From contig JAMPFK010000013.1 in assembly GCA_023664485.1 (NCBI GenBank), positions 1 through 64,000 of the forward strand: a stretch of 64,000 nucleotides of DNA, written 5' to 3'. Under the pieces are notes generated by a model. It made no database searches. It saw only the letters and a program-made list of their open reading frames with translations, and was not told the origin of the DNA. Positions 53,422 to 62,515 of this stretch are shown here, piece by piece. This DNA comes from Bacteroides fragilis. GTDB taxonomy: Bacteria; Bacillota; Clostridia; Lachnospirales; Lachnospiraceae. Each line of letters starts with the position of its first letter. Position 1 is the stretch's first letter. Both the position numbers and the translations under genes were made by a program.

Positions 53422-53437
53422 CAGGGAGTGAAATGCG

Positions 53438-54874
53438 ATGTTTCATCAGATAGAGAAAACAGACAGGCTAAGGGAAGAATGTGGTGTTTTTGGTATCTAT
53501 GATTTTGATGGAAACGACGTGGCCTCCAGCATCTATTATGGGCTGTTCGCATTGCAGCACAGAGGACAGGAGAGCTGCGGCATCGCGGTCAGCGATACGA
53601 AAGGGCCTAAAGGCAGGGTCCGCAGCGTAAAAGAAATGGGCCTGCTGAACGAGGCCTTTATGCAGGAGGATCTGGAGAAGCTGGAAGGTAATATCGGGGT
53701 CGGGCATGTCAGATATTCGACGGCTGGCAGCAGCACGCGGGAGAACGCGCAGCCGCTCGTTCTCAATTATGTGAAAGGGACCCTGGCGCTGGCGCATAAC
53801 GGTAATCTGATCAACGCGCCTGAACTGCGTCATGAGCTGGAATATTCCGGCGCGATCTTTCAGACGACGATAGATTCAGAGGTGATTGCCTATCATATTG
53901 CACGGGAGCGCCTGAACTGCGGTACTGTGGAAGAGGCCGCAGGACGGGCTATGCAGAAGATCAGGGGGGCCTATTCCCTCGTGATTATGTCGCCCCGGAA
54001 GCTGATCGGGGCAAGAGACCCTTATGGATTCAGGCCGCTCTGCATCGGCAGGCGGGACAATGCCTATATTCTGGCGTCGGAATCCTGCGCGCTGGATACG
54101 ATCGGCGCGGAATATATCCGGGACGTGGAACCGGGAGAAATCGTTACCATTTCTCCCGCCAGAGGAATCGAATCGGATAAGAGACATTGTATTGCAAAAG
54201 AAGAACAGGCAAGATGCGTTTTCGAATATATTTATTTTGCGAGGCCGGACAGTCATTTTGACGGCGTGAGCGTATATGATTCCCGCATCCTTGCGGGAAA
54301 ATATCTTGCCATAGACTCTCCTGTGGAGGCAGACCTTGTTGTGGGAGTGCCGGAATCGGGAAATTGCGCGGCGCTCGGTTATTCCATGCAATCGGGCATC
54401 CCTTACGGACAGGCTTTTGTGAAAAATGCCTATGTCGGCAGGACTTTTATCAAACCGCGGCAGAAGAACCGGGAGAGCAGCGTCCGGGTGAAGCTGAATG
54501 CCATCCGGGAAGCGGTAAAAGGAAAGCGGATCGTGATGATAGACGATTCCATCGTCCGGGGAACGACTTCCGACAGAATCGTTAAGATGCTGCGGGAAGC
54601 GGGCGCGGCGGAAGTACATATGCGGGTGAGCTCCCCGCCGTTTCTATGGCCCTGTTATTTTGGGACGGATGTGCCGGCAAGGGATCTGCTGATCGCCTAC
54701 GGACGTTCGGTAGAGGAAATACGGGAGGTCATTGGAGCGGATACGCTGGCCTATCTGAAAATGGAACGGCTGGATGAGATTGCGGGACATCTCGGCATCT
54801 GTAAGGGGTGTTTTACCGGGAAATATCCAATGGAGCCGCCGAAAGATGACATAAGGGGAGAGTTTGAACAGTAA
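53438..54874 (+). CDS. purF: amidophosphoribosyltransferase
   Basis: First enzyme of purine synthesis: converts PRPP to phosphoribosylamine with glutamine. 478 aa. The catalytic Cys is Cys15 (EECGVFGIYDF), implying removal of a 14-residue propeptide as in Bacillus PurF. The PRPP motif VMIDDSIVRGTTS lies near residue 365. Late cysteines (CYFG..., GICKGCFTG) fit a 4Fe-4S cluster of the oxygen-sensitive Bacillus type. Confidence 0.97.
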   Translation: MFHQIEKTDRLREECGVFGIYDFDGNDVASSIYYGLFALQHRGQESCGIAVSDTKGPKGRVRSVKEMGLLNEAFMQEDLEKLEGNIGVGHVRYSTAGSSTRENAQPLVLNYVKGTLALAHNGNLINAPELRHELEYSGAIFQTTIDSEVIAYHIARERLNCGTVEEAAGRAMQKIRGAYSLVIMSPRKLIGARDPYGFRPLCIGRRDNAYILASESCALDTIGAEYIRDVEPGEIVTISPARGIESDKRHCIAKEEQARCVFEYIYFARPDSHFDGVSVYDSRILAGKYLAIDSPVEADLVVGVPESGNCAALGYSMQSGIPYGQAFVKNAYVGRTFIKPRQKNRESSVRVKLNAIREAVKGKRIVMIDDSIVRGTTSDRIVKMLREAGAAEVHMRVSSPPFLWPCYFGTDVPARDLLIAYGRSVEEIREVIGADTLAYLKMERLDEIAGHLGICKGCFTGKYPMEPPKDDIRGEFEQ

Positions 54875-54972
54875 ACAGATTAAAAAGTGTGAGATCTTTT
54901 GATCGCGATATGCGCCTGCACGGAACAGCGCGCTGTTCTTAAAACTGCGGGTTGAGCGGGAATGGAGGATAT

Positions 54973-56424
54973 ATGGGGACAGACAGATATGTAAGCCCGT
55001 TGTCGGAACGGTATGCGAGCAAAGAAATGCAGTATATTTTTTCGCCCGATATGAAATTCCGGACATGGAGAAAGCTGTGGATCGCGCTTGCGGAGACGGA
55101 AATGGAGCTGGGGCTGAGCCAGAATGGAAAACCTGTTATTACGCAGGAACAGATCGACGAGCTGAAAGCCCATGCGGAAGACATTAACTATGACGTCGCA
55201 AAGGCGAGGGAAAAAGAGGTGCGTCACGATGTGATGAGTCATGTATACGCCTATGGGAAACAGTGCCCTGGGGCGGCCGGCATCATCCACCTCGGAGCGA
55301 CGTCCTGCTATGTCGGCGACAATACGGATATTATCGTTATGACCCAGGCCCTGAAACTGGTGAAAAAGAAGCTGGTGAACGTGATCGCAAAGCTGGCGGA
55401 TTTTGCGGGGATGTATAAAGCGCTTCCGACCCTTGCGTTTACGCATTTCCAGCCGGCACAGCCAACGACCGTTGGAAAAAGAGCGGCCCTGTGGGCGCAG
55501 GAATTCTGTCTGGATCTGGAAGATCTGGACTATGTGCTTTCCACGATGAAGCTGCTCGGCTCCAAAGGGACGACCGGCACGCAGGCTTCTTTTCTGGAAC
55601 TGTTCGACGGCGACCAGGAGACGATCGATAAAATCGACCCGATGATCGCAAAAAAGATGGGCTTTGAGAAATGCTATCCCGTATCGGGCCAGACCTATTC
55701 CAGGAAAGTAGATACGAGAGTATGCAATGTGCTGGCGGGGATCGCGGCGTCAGCGCATAAGATGTCGAACGATATCCGCCTGTTACAGCATTTGAAGGAA
55801 GTGGAAGAGCCCTTTGAAAAAAGCCAGATCGGTTCTTCCGCGATGGCCTATAAGCGGAACCCGATGCGGAGCGAGAGAATCGCTTCCCTTTCCAGATTCG
55901 TTATGGTCGATGCGCTGAATCCGGCTATTACCTCCGCGACCCAGTGGTTCGAGCGGACGCTGGACGATTCGGCGAACAAACGCCTTTCCATCCCGGAAGC
56001 TTTTCTGGCGGTGGACGGGATTCTGGATTTATGTCTGAACGTCGTGGACGGCCTTGTCGTATACGATAAGGTCATTGCCAGACACCTGATGAGCGAGCTG
56101 CCTTTTATGGCGACGGAAAATATTATGATGGACGCCGTAAAGACGGGCGGAAACCGTCAGGAACTGCATGAGAAGATACGCGGGCTTTCCATGCGGGCGG
56201 GCGCTAATGTAAAGAAGGAAGGAAAAGAGAATAATCTGCTGGAACTGATTGCCGAAGAGCCGGCTTTCAATATGAGCCTCGAAGAACTGCGTGAGACGAT
56301 GGATCCCGCCAGATATGTCGGGCGCGCGCCCCTGCAGGTCGAGAAGTTCTTAGCCGAAGTCGTGGAACCGATTCTTAAGGAGAACAGGGAGCTGCTTGGA
56401 GTGGAAGCGGAGATCAGCGTGTAG
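54973..56424 (+). CDS. purB: adenylosuccinate lyase
   Basis: Cleaves SAICAR and adenylosuccinate, releasing fumarate. 483 aa. The fumarase/aspartase-superfamily signature appears as GSSAMAYKRNPMRSE (Ala in place of the usual Pro after Met). THFQPAQPTTVGKR and the GATSCYVGDN segments are intact. ATG 54973 follows GGAGG; ATG 54952 is in frame but lacks a site. The 98-bp gap after purF shows no terminator. Confidence 0.96.
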   Translation: MGTDRYVSPLSERYASKEMQYIFSPDMKFRTWRKLWIALAETEMELGLSQNGKPVITQEQIDELKAHAEDINYDVAKAREKEVRHDVMSHVYAYGKQCPGAAGIIHLGATSCYVGDNTDIIVMTQALKLVKKKLVNVIAKLADFAGMYKALPTLAFTHFQPAQPTTVGKRAALWAQEFCLDLEDLDYVLSTMKLLGSKGTTGTQASFLELFDGDQETIDKIDPMIAKKMGFEKCYPVSGQTYSRKVDTRVCNVLAGIAASAHKMSNDIRLLQHLKEVEEPFEKSQIGSSAMAYKRNPMRSERIASLSRFVMVDALNPAITSATQWFERTLDDSANKRLSIPEAFLAVDGILDLCLNVVDGLVVYDKVIARHLMSELPFMATENIMMDAVKTGGNRQELHEKIRGLSMRAGANVKKEGKENNLLELIAEEPAFNMSLEELRETMDPARYVGRAPLQVEKFLAEVVEPILKENRELLGVEAEISV

Positions 56425-56460
56425 CGGATCGATACAATTGTCTTTGTGTTCCCCTGGCCA

Positions 56461-56510
56461 TTTCGGACTTGTAAAAGCTTACCTATATGGCTTTTGCAAG
56501 AGCCGGAAAG
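56461..56510. repeat. imperfect palindrome in the purB-purA gap
   Basis: CTTGTAAAAGC pairs with GCTTTTGCAAG (11 bp with one G-U), and outer TTTCGG/CCGGAAA extends it with a bulge. No T tract follows, so it is not a classical terminator. The 56425-56785 gap also holds a promoter and a short hairpin; no gene is visible. Confidence 0.55.
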
Positions 56511-56640
56511 AGCAATTTGTTATGTCGTTTACTATAGATACTCATAAAGAAGGATCATCAGTAGAATGGGTGAAATCTATTATTTGTTAAAACAACAATT
56601 ATCATAATCTATACTTATATATAATATAATAAATATTGAT

Positions 56641-56669
56641 TTTACTTATGATATGAAATGATATATAAT
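56641..56669 (+). promoter_or_regulatory. promoter of purA
   Basis: TTTACT (56641-56646), 17-bp spacer, TATAAT (56664-56669), in a very AT-rich stretch. Confidence 0.6.
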
Positions 56670-56689
56670 CATAAGGTAAGAAACGGCAG

Positions 56690-56716
56690 GAGCAGGTTTT
56701 TTACGAGCCTGCTTTT
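56690..56716 (+). terminator. leader hairpin before purA (possible attenuator)
   Basis: GCAGG-TTTTTTACGA-GCCTGC is followed by TTTT. It lies within the predicted purA leader, about 70 bp before the start codon. The stem is short (5-6 bp), so termination would be weak. Confidence 0.35.
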
Positions 56717-56785
56717 CTGCTGTCGGTAAGATTTCTGACGCCGGAGACGGTCTGGAAATAAAAACAACAGTGGGGAGGAATTGTT

Positions 56786-58090
56786 ATGGTAAAGGCAATC
56801 GTAGGCGCCAACTGGGGCGATGAGGGAAAAGGAAAAATCACGGATATGCTGGCAAAAGAAGCCGATATCGTTATCCGTTTTCAGGGAGGCGCCAACGCGG
56901 GGCATACAATCGTGAATCATTATGGGAAGTTCGCTCTGCATACGCTTCCGTCGGGCGTATTCTATGACCATGTTACAAGCATCATCGGAAACGGCGTAGC
57001 GTTGAACATTCCGCTTTTATTCGGTGAGATCAGGGCGATTACGGACAGGGATGTGCCGATGCCCAGGATACTGGTATCAGACCGGTGCCAGATCGTGATG
57101 CCCTATCATATTCTTTTTGACCAGTATGAAGAAGAAAGGCTGGGCGGCAAATCCTTCGGTTCTACCAAATCGGGAATTGCGCCTTTTTACTCCGATAAAT
57201 ATGCGAAAATCGGTTTTCAGGTCAGCGAGCTGTTCGATGAAGATCTGTTACGGGAAAAGGCAGAGAGAGTCAGCGAAACGAAAAACGTCATGCTGGAACA
57301 TTTATATCATAAGCCGCTGATTCAGCCGGCGGAGCTTTTGGAAACGCTGCATCAGTACAGGGATATGATCGCGCCTTATGTCTGCGACGTGTCCGCATAT
57401 CTGGACCGGGCGTTAAAGGAAAATAAGACGATATTGCTGGAAGGGCAGCTCGGTACGCTGAAAGATCCCGATCACGGTATTTATCCGATGGTCACATCTT
57501 CCTCGACCCTGGCGGCATACGGGGCGATCGGCGCAGGGATTCCGCCCTATGAAATCAAACAGATCGTGACGGTATGCAAGGCGTATTCGTCGGCGGTAGG
57601 CGCAGGCGCATTCGTATCCGAGATTTTCGGAGAAGAAGCGGATGAACTGCGGCGCCGCGGCGGCGATGGCGGCGAGTTCGGTGCGACGACAGGACGCCCG
57701 CGCCGTATGGGATGGTTCGACTGCGTTGCTTCCAAATATGGCTGTCGGCTGCAGGGAGCAACGGATGTAGCGTTCACCGTATTGGATGTGCTCGGTTATC
57801 TGGATGAGATTCCCGTCTGCGTCGGCTATGAAACGGACGGCGAAGTGACGACGGATTTCCCGGTTACGGCGAAGCTCGGAAAGGCAAAGCCTGTCCTGAA
57901 AAAGCTGCCAGGCTGGAAATGCGAGATCCGGGGCATTAAAAATTACGAAGAGCTGCCGGAGAACTGCCGGAATTATATCGAATTCATCGAAGAGCAGATC
58001 GGATATCCGATCACGATGGTCTCGAATGGGCCGGGCCGGGATGACATTATCTATCGGGAAAGCCCTTTGCGGAAAAGTACCGCAATCTGA
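56786..58090 (+). CDS. purA: adenylosuccinate synthetase
   Basis: GTP-dependent ligase making adenylosuccinate from IMP and aspartate. 434 aa, normal length. The P-loop is WGDEGKGKI (residues 11-19), with Asn in place of the usual Gln just before it (GANWGDEGKGK). The IMP-binding loop reads QGGANAGHTI where most enzymes have GGNNAGHT. TTGRPRRMGWFD and the late NGPGRDD are present. ATG 56786 follows GGGGAGG. A strong terminator closes the gene. Confidence 0.96.
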   Translation: MVKAIVGANWGDEGKGKITDMLAKEADIVIRFQGGANAGHTIVNHYGKFALHTLPSGVFYDHVTSIIGNGVALNIPLLFGEIRAITDRDVPMPRILVSDRCQIVMPYHILFDQYEEERLGGKSFGSTKSGIAPFYSDKYAKIGFQVSELFDEDLLREKAERVSETKNVMLEHLYHKPLIQPAELLETLHQYRDMIAPYVCDVSAYLDRALKENKTILLEGQLGTLKDPDHGIYPMVTSSSTLAAYGAIGAGIPPYEIKQIVTVCKAYSSAVGAGAFVSEIFGEEADELRRRGGDGGEFGATTGRPRRMGWFDCVASKYGCRLQGATDVAFTVLDVLGYLDEIPVCVGYETDGEVTTDFPVTAKLGKAKPVLKKLPGWKCEIRGIKNYEELPENCRNYIEFIEEQIGYPITMVSNGPGRDDIIYRESPLRKSTAI

Positions 58091-58184
58091 TAAGGTGTAC
58101 CCAGGAAAAATTTATCTGGATGTCCGGAAACCTGAAAATGAAAAATAGTATTGGCGTCAGATATCCTGAGATTAAAAAGGATGT

Positions 58185-58234
58185 TCCGGGAGTTGAGACA
58201 GTTTGGAAGAATGTTTTGACTCCCGGATTTTTTT
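58185..58234 (+). terminator. terminator after purA
   Basis: TCCGGGAGT and ACTCCCGGA form a 9-bp perfect stem around a 25-base loop, followed by TTTTTTT. Confidence 0.88.
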
Positions 58235-58408
58235 GTTTGCTATACTGCGTGGAAGCATATTCACTACTTTTAGAGCGGGATAGCCGGGTTAATTTTATTC
58301 GATTCCGTTCCTGAAACGGCAGGGCGGACAGGAATCCCGCGAAGACTTTTGAAAGAAGCCGGCAGTCTGATGCAATCGGATCAGCGGCGGAAATCGGAAG
58401 AAATGGAC

Positions 58409-58436
58409 TTGCAGTTTTTGGAGGTTGCACTATAAT
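58409..58436 (+). promoter_or_regulatory. strong sigma-A promoter in the purA-GDPD gap
   Basis: TTGCAG (58409-58414), 16-bp spacer, TATAAT (58431-58436). The start is expected near 58443, some 260 bp before the next gene. Between the purA terminator and this promoter (58235-58408) I see nothing else. Confidence 0.72.
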
Positions 58437-58442
58437 AGTGTG

Positions 58443-58690
58443 GGGAGTACTTTTCGCCACTTATACGGCAAAAGCCTGATTTGCGGGCCTGGCTGTTTCG
58501 TGGAGAAATACTGTGATTTGCGAAGCCAATCCTGCTTATTCTACAGGTTCTACAGGGAATTACGACAAGGTAAGTCATTTCAGGAGAGAACGCTCTGCAT
58601 TCTTCGAATCGCCGCCGCCGGGCGACGGTTTTTTATACGGAAGAATCGCCGGACAATTCTTCATAGAGCGTTCCTGCGGTTAATGGAAGC
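58443..58690 (+). ncRNA. candidate structured leader or small RNA
   Basis: No convincing gene fits here. Visible helices: TGGCT/AGCCA extended by TTCG/CGAA (about 58490-58544); a tandem TTCTACAGG repeat near 58540-58557; TCGCC/GGCGA followed by TTTTTT (about 58608-58635, terminator-like); GAAGAAT/ATTCTTC (58640-58662); and a closing 9-bp helix GAACGCTCT (58588-58596)/AGAGCGTTC (58665-58673) that encloses the last two. Transcription from 58443 to the T run would give an RNA of about 190 nt, or the whole could be a regulatory leader of the GDPD gene. No Rfam class is recognised. Confidence 0.4.
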
Positions 58691-58702
58691 ATGGAGGACA
58701 GT

Positions 58703-59578
58703 ATGATAATTTTAAAAGCGGCCATGATAATTATAATATGTTTGTTTCTTTTATATATGTTCATGATCATGCCGAGGATTCTCGGAAAGCCTGAACAGAC
58801 TCCTTATCCCGGTGTGTATTATGCGCACAGGGGACTGCATGATAACAGCTCCTCTGCACCGGAAAATTCGATGACGGCTTTCCGGAAGGCGGTGGAAGCG
58901 GGGTATGGCATAGAATTGGATGTGCAGCTGGCAAAGGACGGCATACCGGTAATTTTCCATGATTTCACGCTGGAGCGTATGTGCGGCGCGCAGGGGAAGA
59001 TCGAAGACTTTACATGGGAAGAACTGCAAAAATTTTCGCTTTTACAGACGGAGGAAAAGATACCGGCGCTGCAGGAATTTCTGGAAATGGTAAACGGTAA
59101 AGTCCCGCTCATTGTCGAGTTGAAAGTAGATTGGACAGACCTGTCGCTTTGCCCGGTCGTCCAGGAGATGCTTGCCAGATACAAAGGCGTATATTGTATC
59201 GAATCTTTTAATCCGCTGGCGTTATTGTGGTACCGCAGATACCACAGGGAGGTCATGCGGGGGCAGCTGTCCACCAATTTCAGACAGGACGGCAATTACA
59301 AAAGCGTGCTGCACTTTTTCCTGACGCATCTGTTGATGAACTGGATGACCAGACCGGATTTTATTGCTTATAACTGCCGGTTCAAAAAGGAACCGGGACG
59401 GCGTATCTGCCGGAAACTGTACAGAAATCTGGCTGTGGCATGGACGGTGAAGGATCAGAAACAGCTGGAAAGCCTGAAAAAAGACTTCGATTGGTTCATT
59501 TTTGACAGTTTTATCCCGGAGCCTTCCGAGGTGTCCGAAAGTAAGGGTTTGTTCGCGGGAAGAAAATTTTGTCGCTGA
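58703..59578 (+). CDS. membrane-anchored glycerophosphodiester phosphodiesterase family protein
   Basis: 291 aa. An N-terminal TM helix (about 4-24) leaves the TIM-barrel domain attached to the membrane, probably on the outside. Catalytic residues are in YAHRGLHDNSSSAPENSMTAF and GIELDVQLAKDGIPVIFHDFTLERMCG (two His, the Glu/Asp metal ligands). Substrate could be a glycerophosphodiester or a lipoteichoic-acid type polymer. GGAGG (58693-58697) decides for ATG 58703 over ATG 58691. Confidence 0.88.
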   Translation: MIILKAAMIIIICLFLLYMFMIMPRILGKPEQTPYPGVYYAHRGLHDNSSSAPENSMTAFRKAVEAGYGIELDVQLAKDGIPVIFHDFTLERMCGAQGKIEDFTWEELQKFSLLQTEEKIPALQEFLEMVNGKVPLIVELKVDWTDLSLCPVVQEMLARYKGVYCIESFNPLALLWYRRYHREVMRGQLSTNFRQDGNYKSVLHFFLTHLLMNWMTRPDFIAYNCRFKKEPGRRICRKLYRNLAVAWTVKDQKQLESLKKDFDWFIFDSFIPEPSEVSESKGLFAGRKFCR

Positions 59579-59701
59579 AAATCTTCTTCGAAAAAACGCG
59601 AAAAAACTTTTTCTTCGAAAAAGAGAAAAAGTAGGTGCGTGATAAAAGAATCTATGTTATGATAAAAAAAAGCACAATCGTTTGGAAGAGAGGTAGATGC
59701 T

Positions 59702-62323
59702 ATGGCAAAATGGGTGTACTTATTTGAAGAAGGCAATGCGGATATGCGCAATCTTTTAGGCGGAAAGGGCGCAAATCTGGCGGAGATGACGAATCTCGGC
59801 CTGCCGATCCCACAAGGTTTTACAGTTACGACGGAAGCCTGTACAGACTATTACAACAATGGAAAACAGATTTCCGAAGAGATTCAGAAGCAGATTTTTG
59901 ATGCGCTTGAGATTTTAGAGAAAAAGCAGGACAAAAAGTTCGGCGATACGGAAAATCCGCTACTGGTATCTGTTCGTTCCGGCGCAAGAGCATCCATGCC
60001 AGGCATGATGGACACAATTCTCAATCTTGGTCTGACGGACATCGCGGTGGAAGGTTTTGCGAAAAAGACCGGCAATCCGAGGTTCGCATACGATTCTTAC
60101 AGAAGATTTATCCAGATGTTCTCTGATGTTGTTATGGAAATTCCCAAATCATATTTTGAAAGAATTCTCGATGAAATCAAGGAATCCAAGGGCGTTACCT
60201 ATGATACGGAGCTGACCGCGGATGATATGAAAGAAATCATCGTCAGATTCAAAGCGATTTATAAGGAAAATAAGGGCGAAGAATTCCCGCAGGAGCCGAA
60301 AGTACAGCTGATGGAAGCTGTTAAGGCGGTATTCCGCTCCTGGGATAACGAAAGAGCAATCGTATACAGAAGAATGAATGACATTCCGGGCGACTGGGGT
60401 ACGGCTGTCAACGTACAGGCTATGGTATTCGGCAATATGGGAGATACCTCCGGTACGGGCGTTGCTTTTACAAGAAACCCTTCCACCGGCGCAAAAGGCA
60501 TTTACGGAGAATACCTGATCAACGCGCAGGGCGAAGACGTTGTGGCGGGTATCCGGACGCCGCAGCCGATTACCAAACTGGAAGAAGATTTGCCGGAGTG
60601 CTATAAGAAGTTCATGGAAATCGCGAATAAGCTGGAAGATCATTACCGCGATATGCAGGATATGGAGTTCACCATCGAAAATGGAAAACTGTTCTTTTTA
60701 CAGACCCGTAACGGGAAGCGGACAGCGTCGGCGGCTATCCAGATTGCATGCGACCTTGTAGACGAAGGAAAAATAACGCCGGAGGAAGCGGTTCTCAGAA
60801 TCGAAGCGAAATCCTTAGACCAGCTGCTTCATCCTACTTTTGACGTAGATGCGCTGAAAGCCGGACAGGTCATAGGACAGGCCCTTCCAGCATCCCCCGG
60901 CGCGGCGGCAGGTAAGGTTTATTTTACCGCAGAGGAGGCGAAGGAAGCGCATGAAAAAGGCGAAAGAGTCGTTTTAGTACGTCTTGAGACTTCTCCGGAG
61001 GATATCGAAGGTATGCACGCGGCGGAAGGCATCCTGACCGTGCGCGGCGGTATGACGAGCCATGCGGCTGTTGTAGCGCGCGGTATGGGTACGGCATGCG
61101 TATCCGGCTGCGGCGAGATTGCGATCAACGAATCGGACAAGGTATTTGAACTGGGCGGAGAAGTATTCCATGAAGGCGATTATATTTCGCTGGACGGTTC
61201 CACCGGTAAGATCTATAAAGGTGATATCAAGACCGTAGAGGCTTCGGTAAGCGGAAATTTCGGAAGGATTATGGGCTGGGCGGATCAGTATCGTAAATTG
61301 CAGGTACGCACCAATGCGGATACGCCTGCGGACGCGGCAAACGCTGTAAAATACGGGGCAGAAGGAATCGGACTCTGCCGTACGGAGCACATGTTCTTTG
61401 ATCCCGACAGAATTCCGAAGATCCGCCAGATGATTCTTGCAAGAACCGTAGAACAGAGGGAAAAAGCATTGAATGCGCTTATTCCTTTCCAGAAGGGCGA
61501 CTTTAAAGCGTTGTATGAAGTTATGGAGGGCAGACCTGTCACCATCCGTTTCCTGGATCCGCCGCTTCATGAGTTCGTACCGACGGAGCAGGCCGATATC
61601 GACGATCTGGCGGTACAGATGATGATGACGGCGGAAGAGGTACAGGAAATCTGCGATTCCCTGCATGAATTCAACCCGATGATGGGGCATCGCGGATGCC
61701 GTCTTGCAGTCACTTATCCCGAAATTGCAAAGATGCAGACAAGGGCTGTGATGGAAGCTGCAATCGAAGTGAAGGAAGAAAAAGGTTTTGATATCGTTCC
61801 GGAAATCATGATTCCGCTCGTAGGAGAGAAGAAAGAGCTGAAATTTGTCAAGGATGTCGTTGTGGAAATAGCGGAGCAGGTAAAGAAAGAGAAAAACTCG
61901 GATATCAAATATCATGTTGGCACTATGATCGAGATTCCGAGAGCGGCGCTTCTCGCAAATGAAATCGCGCAGGAAGCGGAGTTCTTCTCTTTTGGTACAA
62001 ATGACCTGACACAGATGACCTTTGGTTTTTCCCGTGATGATGCAGGAAAATTCTTAGGCGATTATTATAAAAATAAGATTTATGAGTCTGACCCGTTCGC
62101 AAGGCTCGACCAGAACGGAGTTGGCCAGCTGATTCAGATGGCGGCGGAGAAAGGCCGTGCGGTAAGGCCGGATCTCAAGCTCGGTATCTGCGGCGAACAT
62201 GGCGGTGACCCGTCGTCCGTGGAGTTCTGCCATAAGGTTGGGCTGACGTATGTGTCCTGTTCACCGTTCCGGGTGCCGATTGCGAGGCTGGCGGCGGCAC
62301 AGGCGGCGATAAATCAAAAGTGA
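59702..62323 (+). CDS. ppdK: pyruvate, phosphate dikinase
   Basis: Interconverts pyruvate + ATP + Pi and PEP + AMP + PPi, a central glycolytic or gluconeogenic step in many anaerobes. 873 aa. ATP-grasp N-domain, swivelling phosphohistidine domain with GGMTSHAAVVARGMG (catalytic His) and C-terminal PEP/pyruvate barrel ending with GICGEHGGDPSS (catalytic Cys). No adjacent regulatory protein (DUF299 type) is in view. The 120-bp upstream gap holds A/T-rich small palindromes (ACTTTTTC...GAAAAAGT); a clear promoter is not obvious. ATG 59702 follows GAGAGGTAG. Confidence 0.97.
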   Translation: MAKWVYLFEEGNADMRNLLGGKGANLAEMTNLGLPIPQGFTVTTEACTDYYNNGKQISEEIQKQIFDALEILEKKQDKKFGDTENPLLVSVRSGARASMPGMMDTILNLGLTDIAVEGFAKKTGNPRFAYDSYRRFIQMFSDVVMEIPKSYFERILDEIKESKGVTYDTELTADDMKEIIVRFKAIYKENKGEEFPQEPKVQLMEAVKAVFRSWDNERAIVYRRMNDIPGDWGTAVNVQAMVFGNMGDTSGTGVAFTRNPSTGAKGIYGEYLINAQGEDVVAGIRTPQPITKLEEDLPECYKKFMEIANKLEDHYRDMQDMEFTIENGKLFFLQTRNGKRTASAAIQIACDLVDEGKITPEEAVLRIEAKSLDQLLHPTFDVDALKAGQVIGQALPASPGAAAGKVYFTAEEAKEAHEKGERVVLVRLETSPEDIEGMHAAEGILTVRGGMTSHAAVVARGMGTACVSGCGEIAINESDKVFELGGEVFHEGDYISLDGSTGKIYKGDIKTVEASVSGNFGRIMGWADQYRKLQVRTNADTPADAANAVKYGAEGIGLCRTEHMFFDPDRIPKIRQMILARTVEQREKALNALIPFQKGDFKALYEVMEGRPVTIRFLDPPLHEFVPTEQADIDDLAVQMMMTAEEVQEICDSLHEFNPMMGHRGCRLAVTYPEIAKMQTRAVMEAAIEVKEEKGFDIVPEIMIPLVGEKKELKFVKDVVVEIAEQVKKEKNSDIKYHVGTMIEIPRAALLANEIAQEAEFFSFGTNDLTQMTFGFSRDDAGKFLGDYYKNKIYESDPFARLDQNGVGQLIQMAAEKGRAVRPDLKLGICGEHGGDPSSVEFCHKVGLTYVSCSPFRVPIARLAAAQAAINQK

Positions 62324-62371
62324 TACACCGTGAAGCTGTGAAAATAGTATATTGATTTGCTAATAGAAATT

Positions 62372-62411
62372 AAAATCCTCTGTCATTAGTGAAGATGGCA
62401 GGGGATTTTTC
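62372..62411 (+). terminator. terminator after ppdK
   Basis: AAATCCTCTGTCAT pairs with ATGGCAGGGGATTT and is followed by TTCT. Confidence 0.85.
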
Positions 62412-62515
62412 TATATAATTATGCAGAATCGAAGAAAGAATGCTTTTATAGAATTAAAAATGTAGTATTATTTTTTTACGGAAGAAGATAATCATTTAAA
62501 GAAAAGGGGATGTTT

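Noticed and set aside
56396..56590. 64-codon ORF overlapping the purB end
   Set aside because: Begins inside purB in another frame, covers a palindrome and has no ribosome site.
58588..58673. T-box or other known riboswitch
   Set aside because: No T-box motif (GGTGG...ACCGCG) or other aptamer signature could be found.
58425..58706. 93-codon ORF in the purA-GDPD gap
   Set aside because: Arg/Cys-rich without family features; it starts upstream of the predicted transcription start and overlaps strong RNA helices and the GDPD start.
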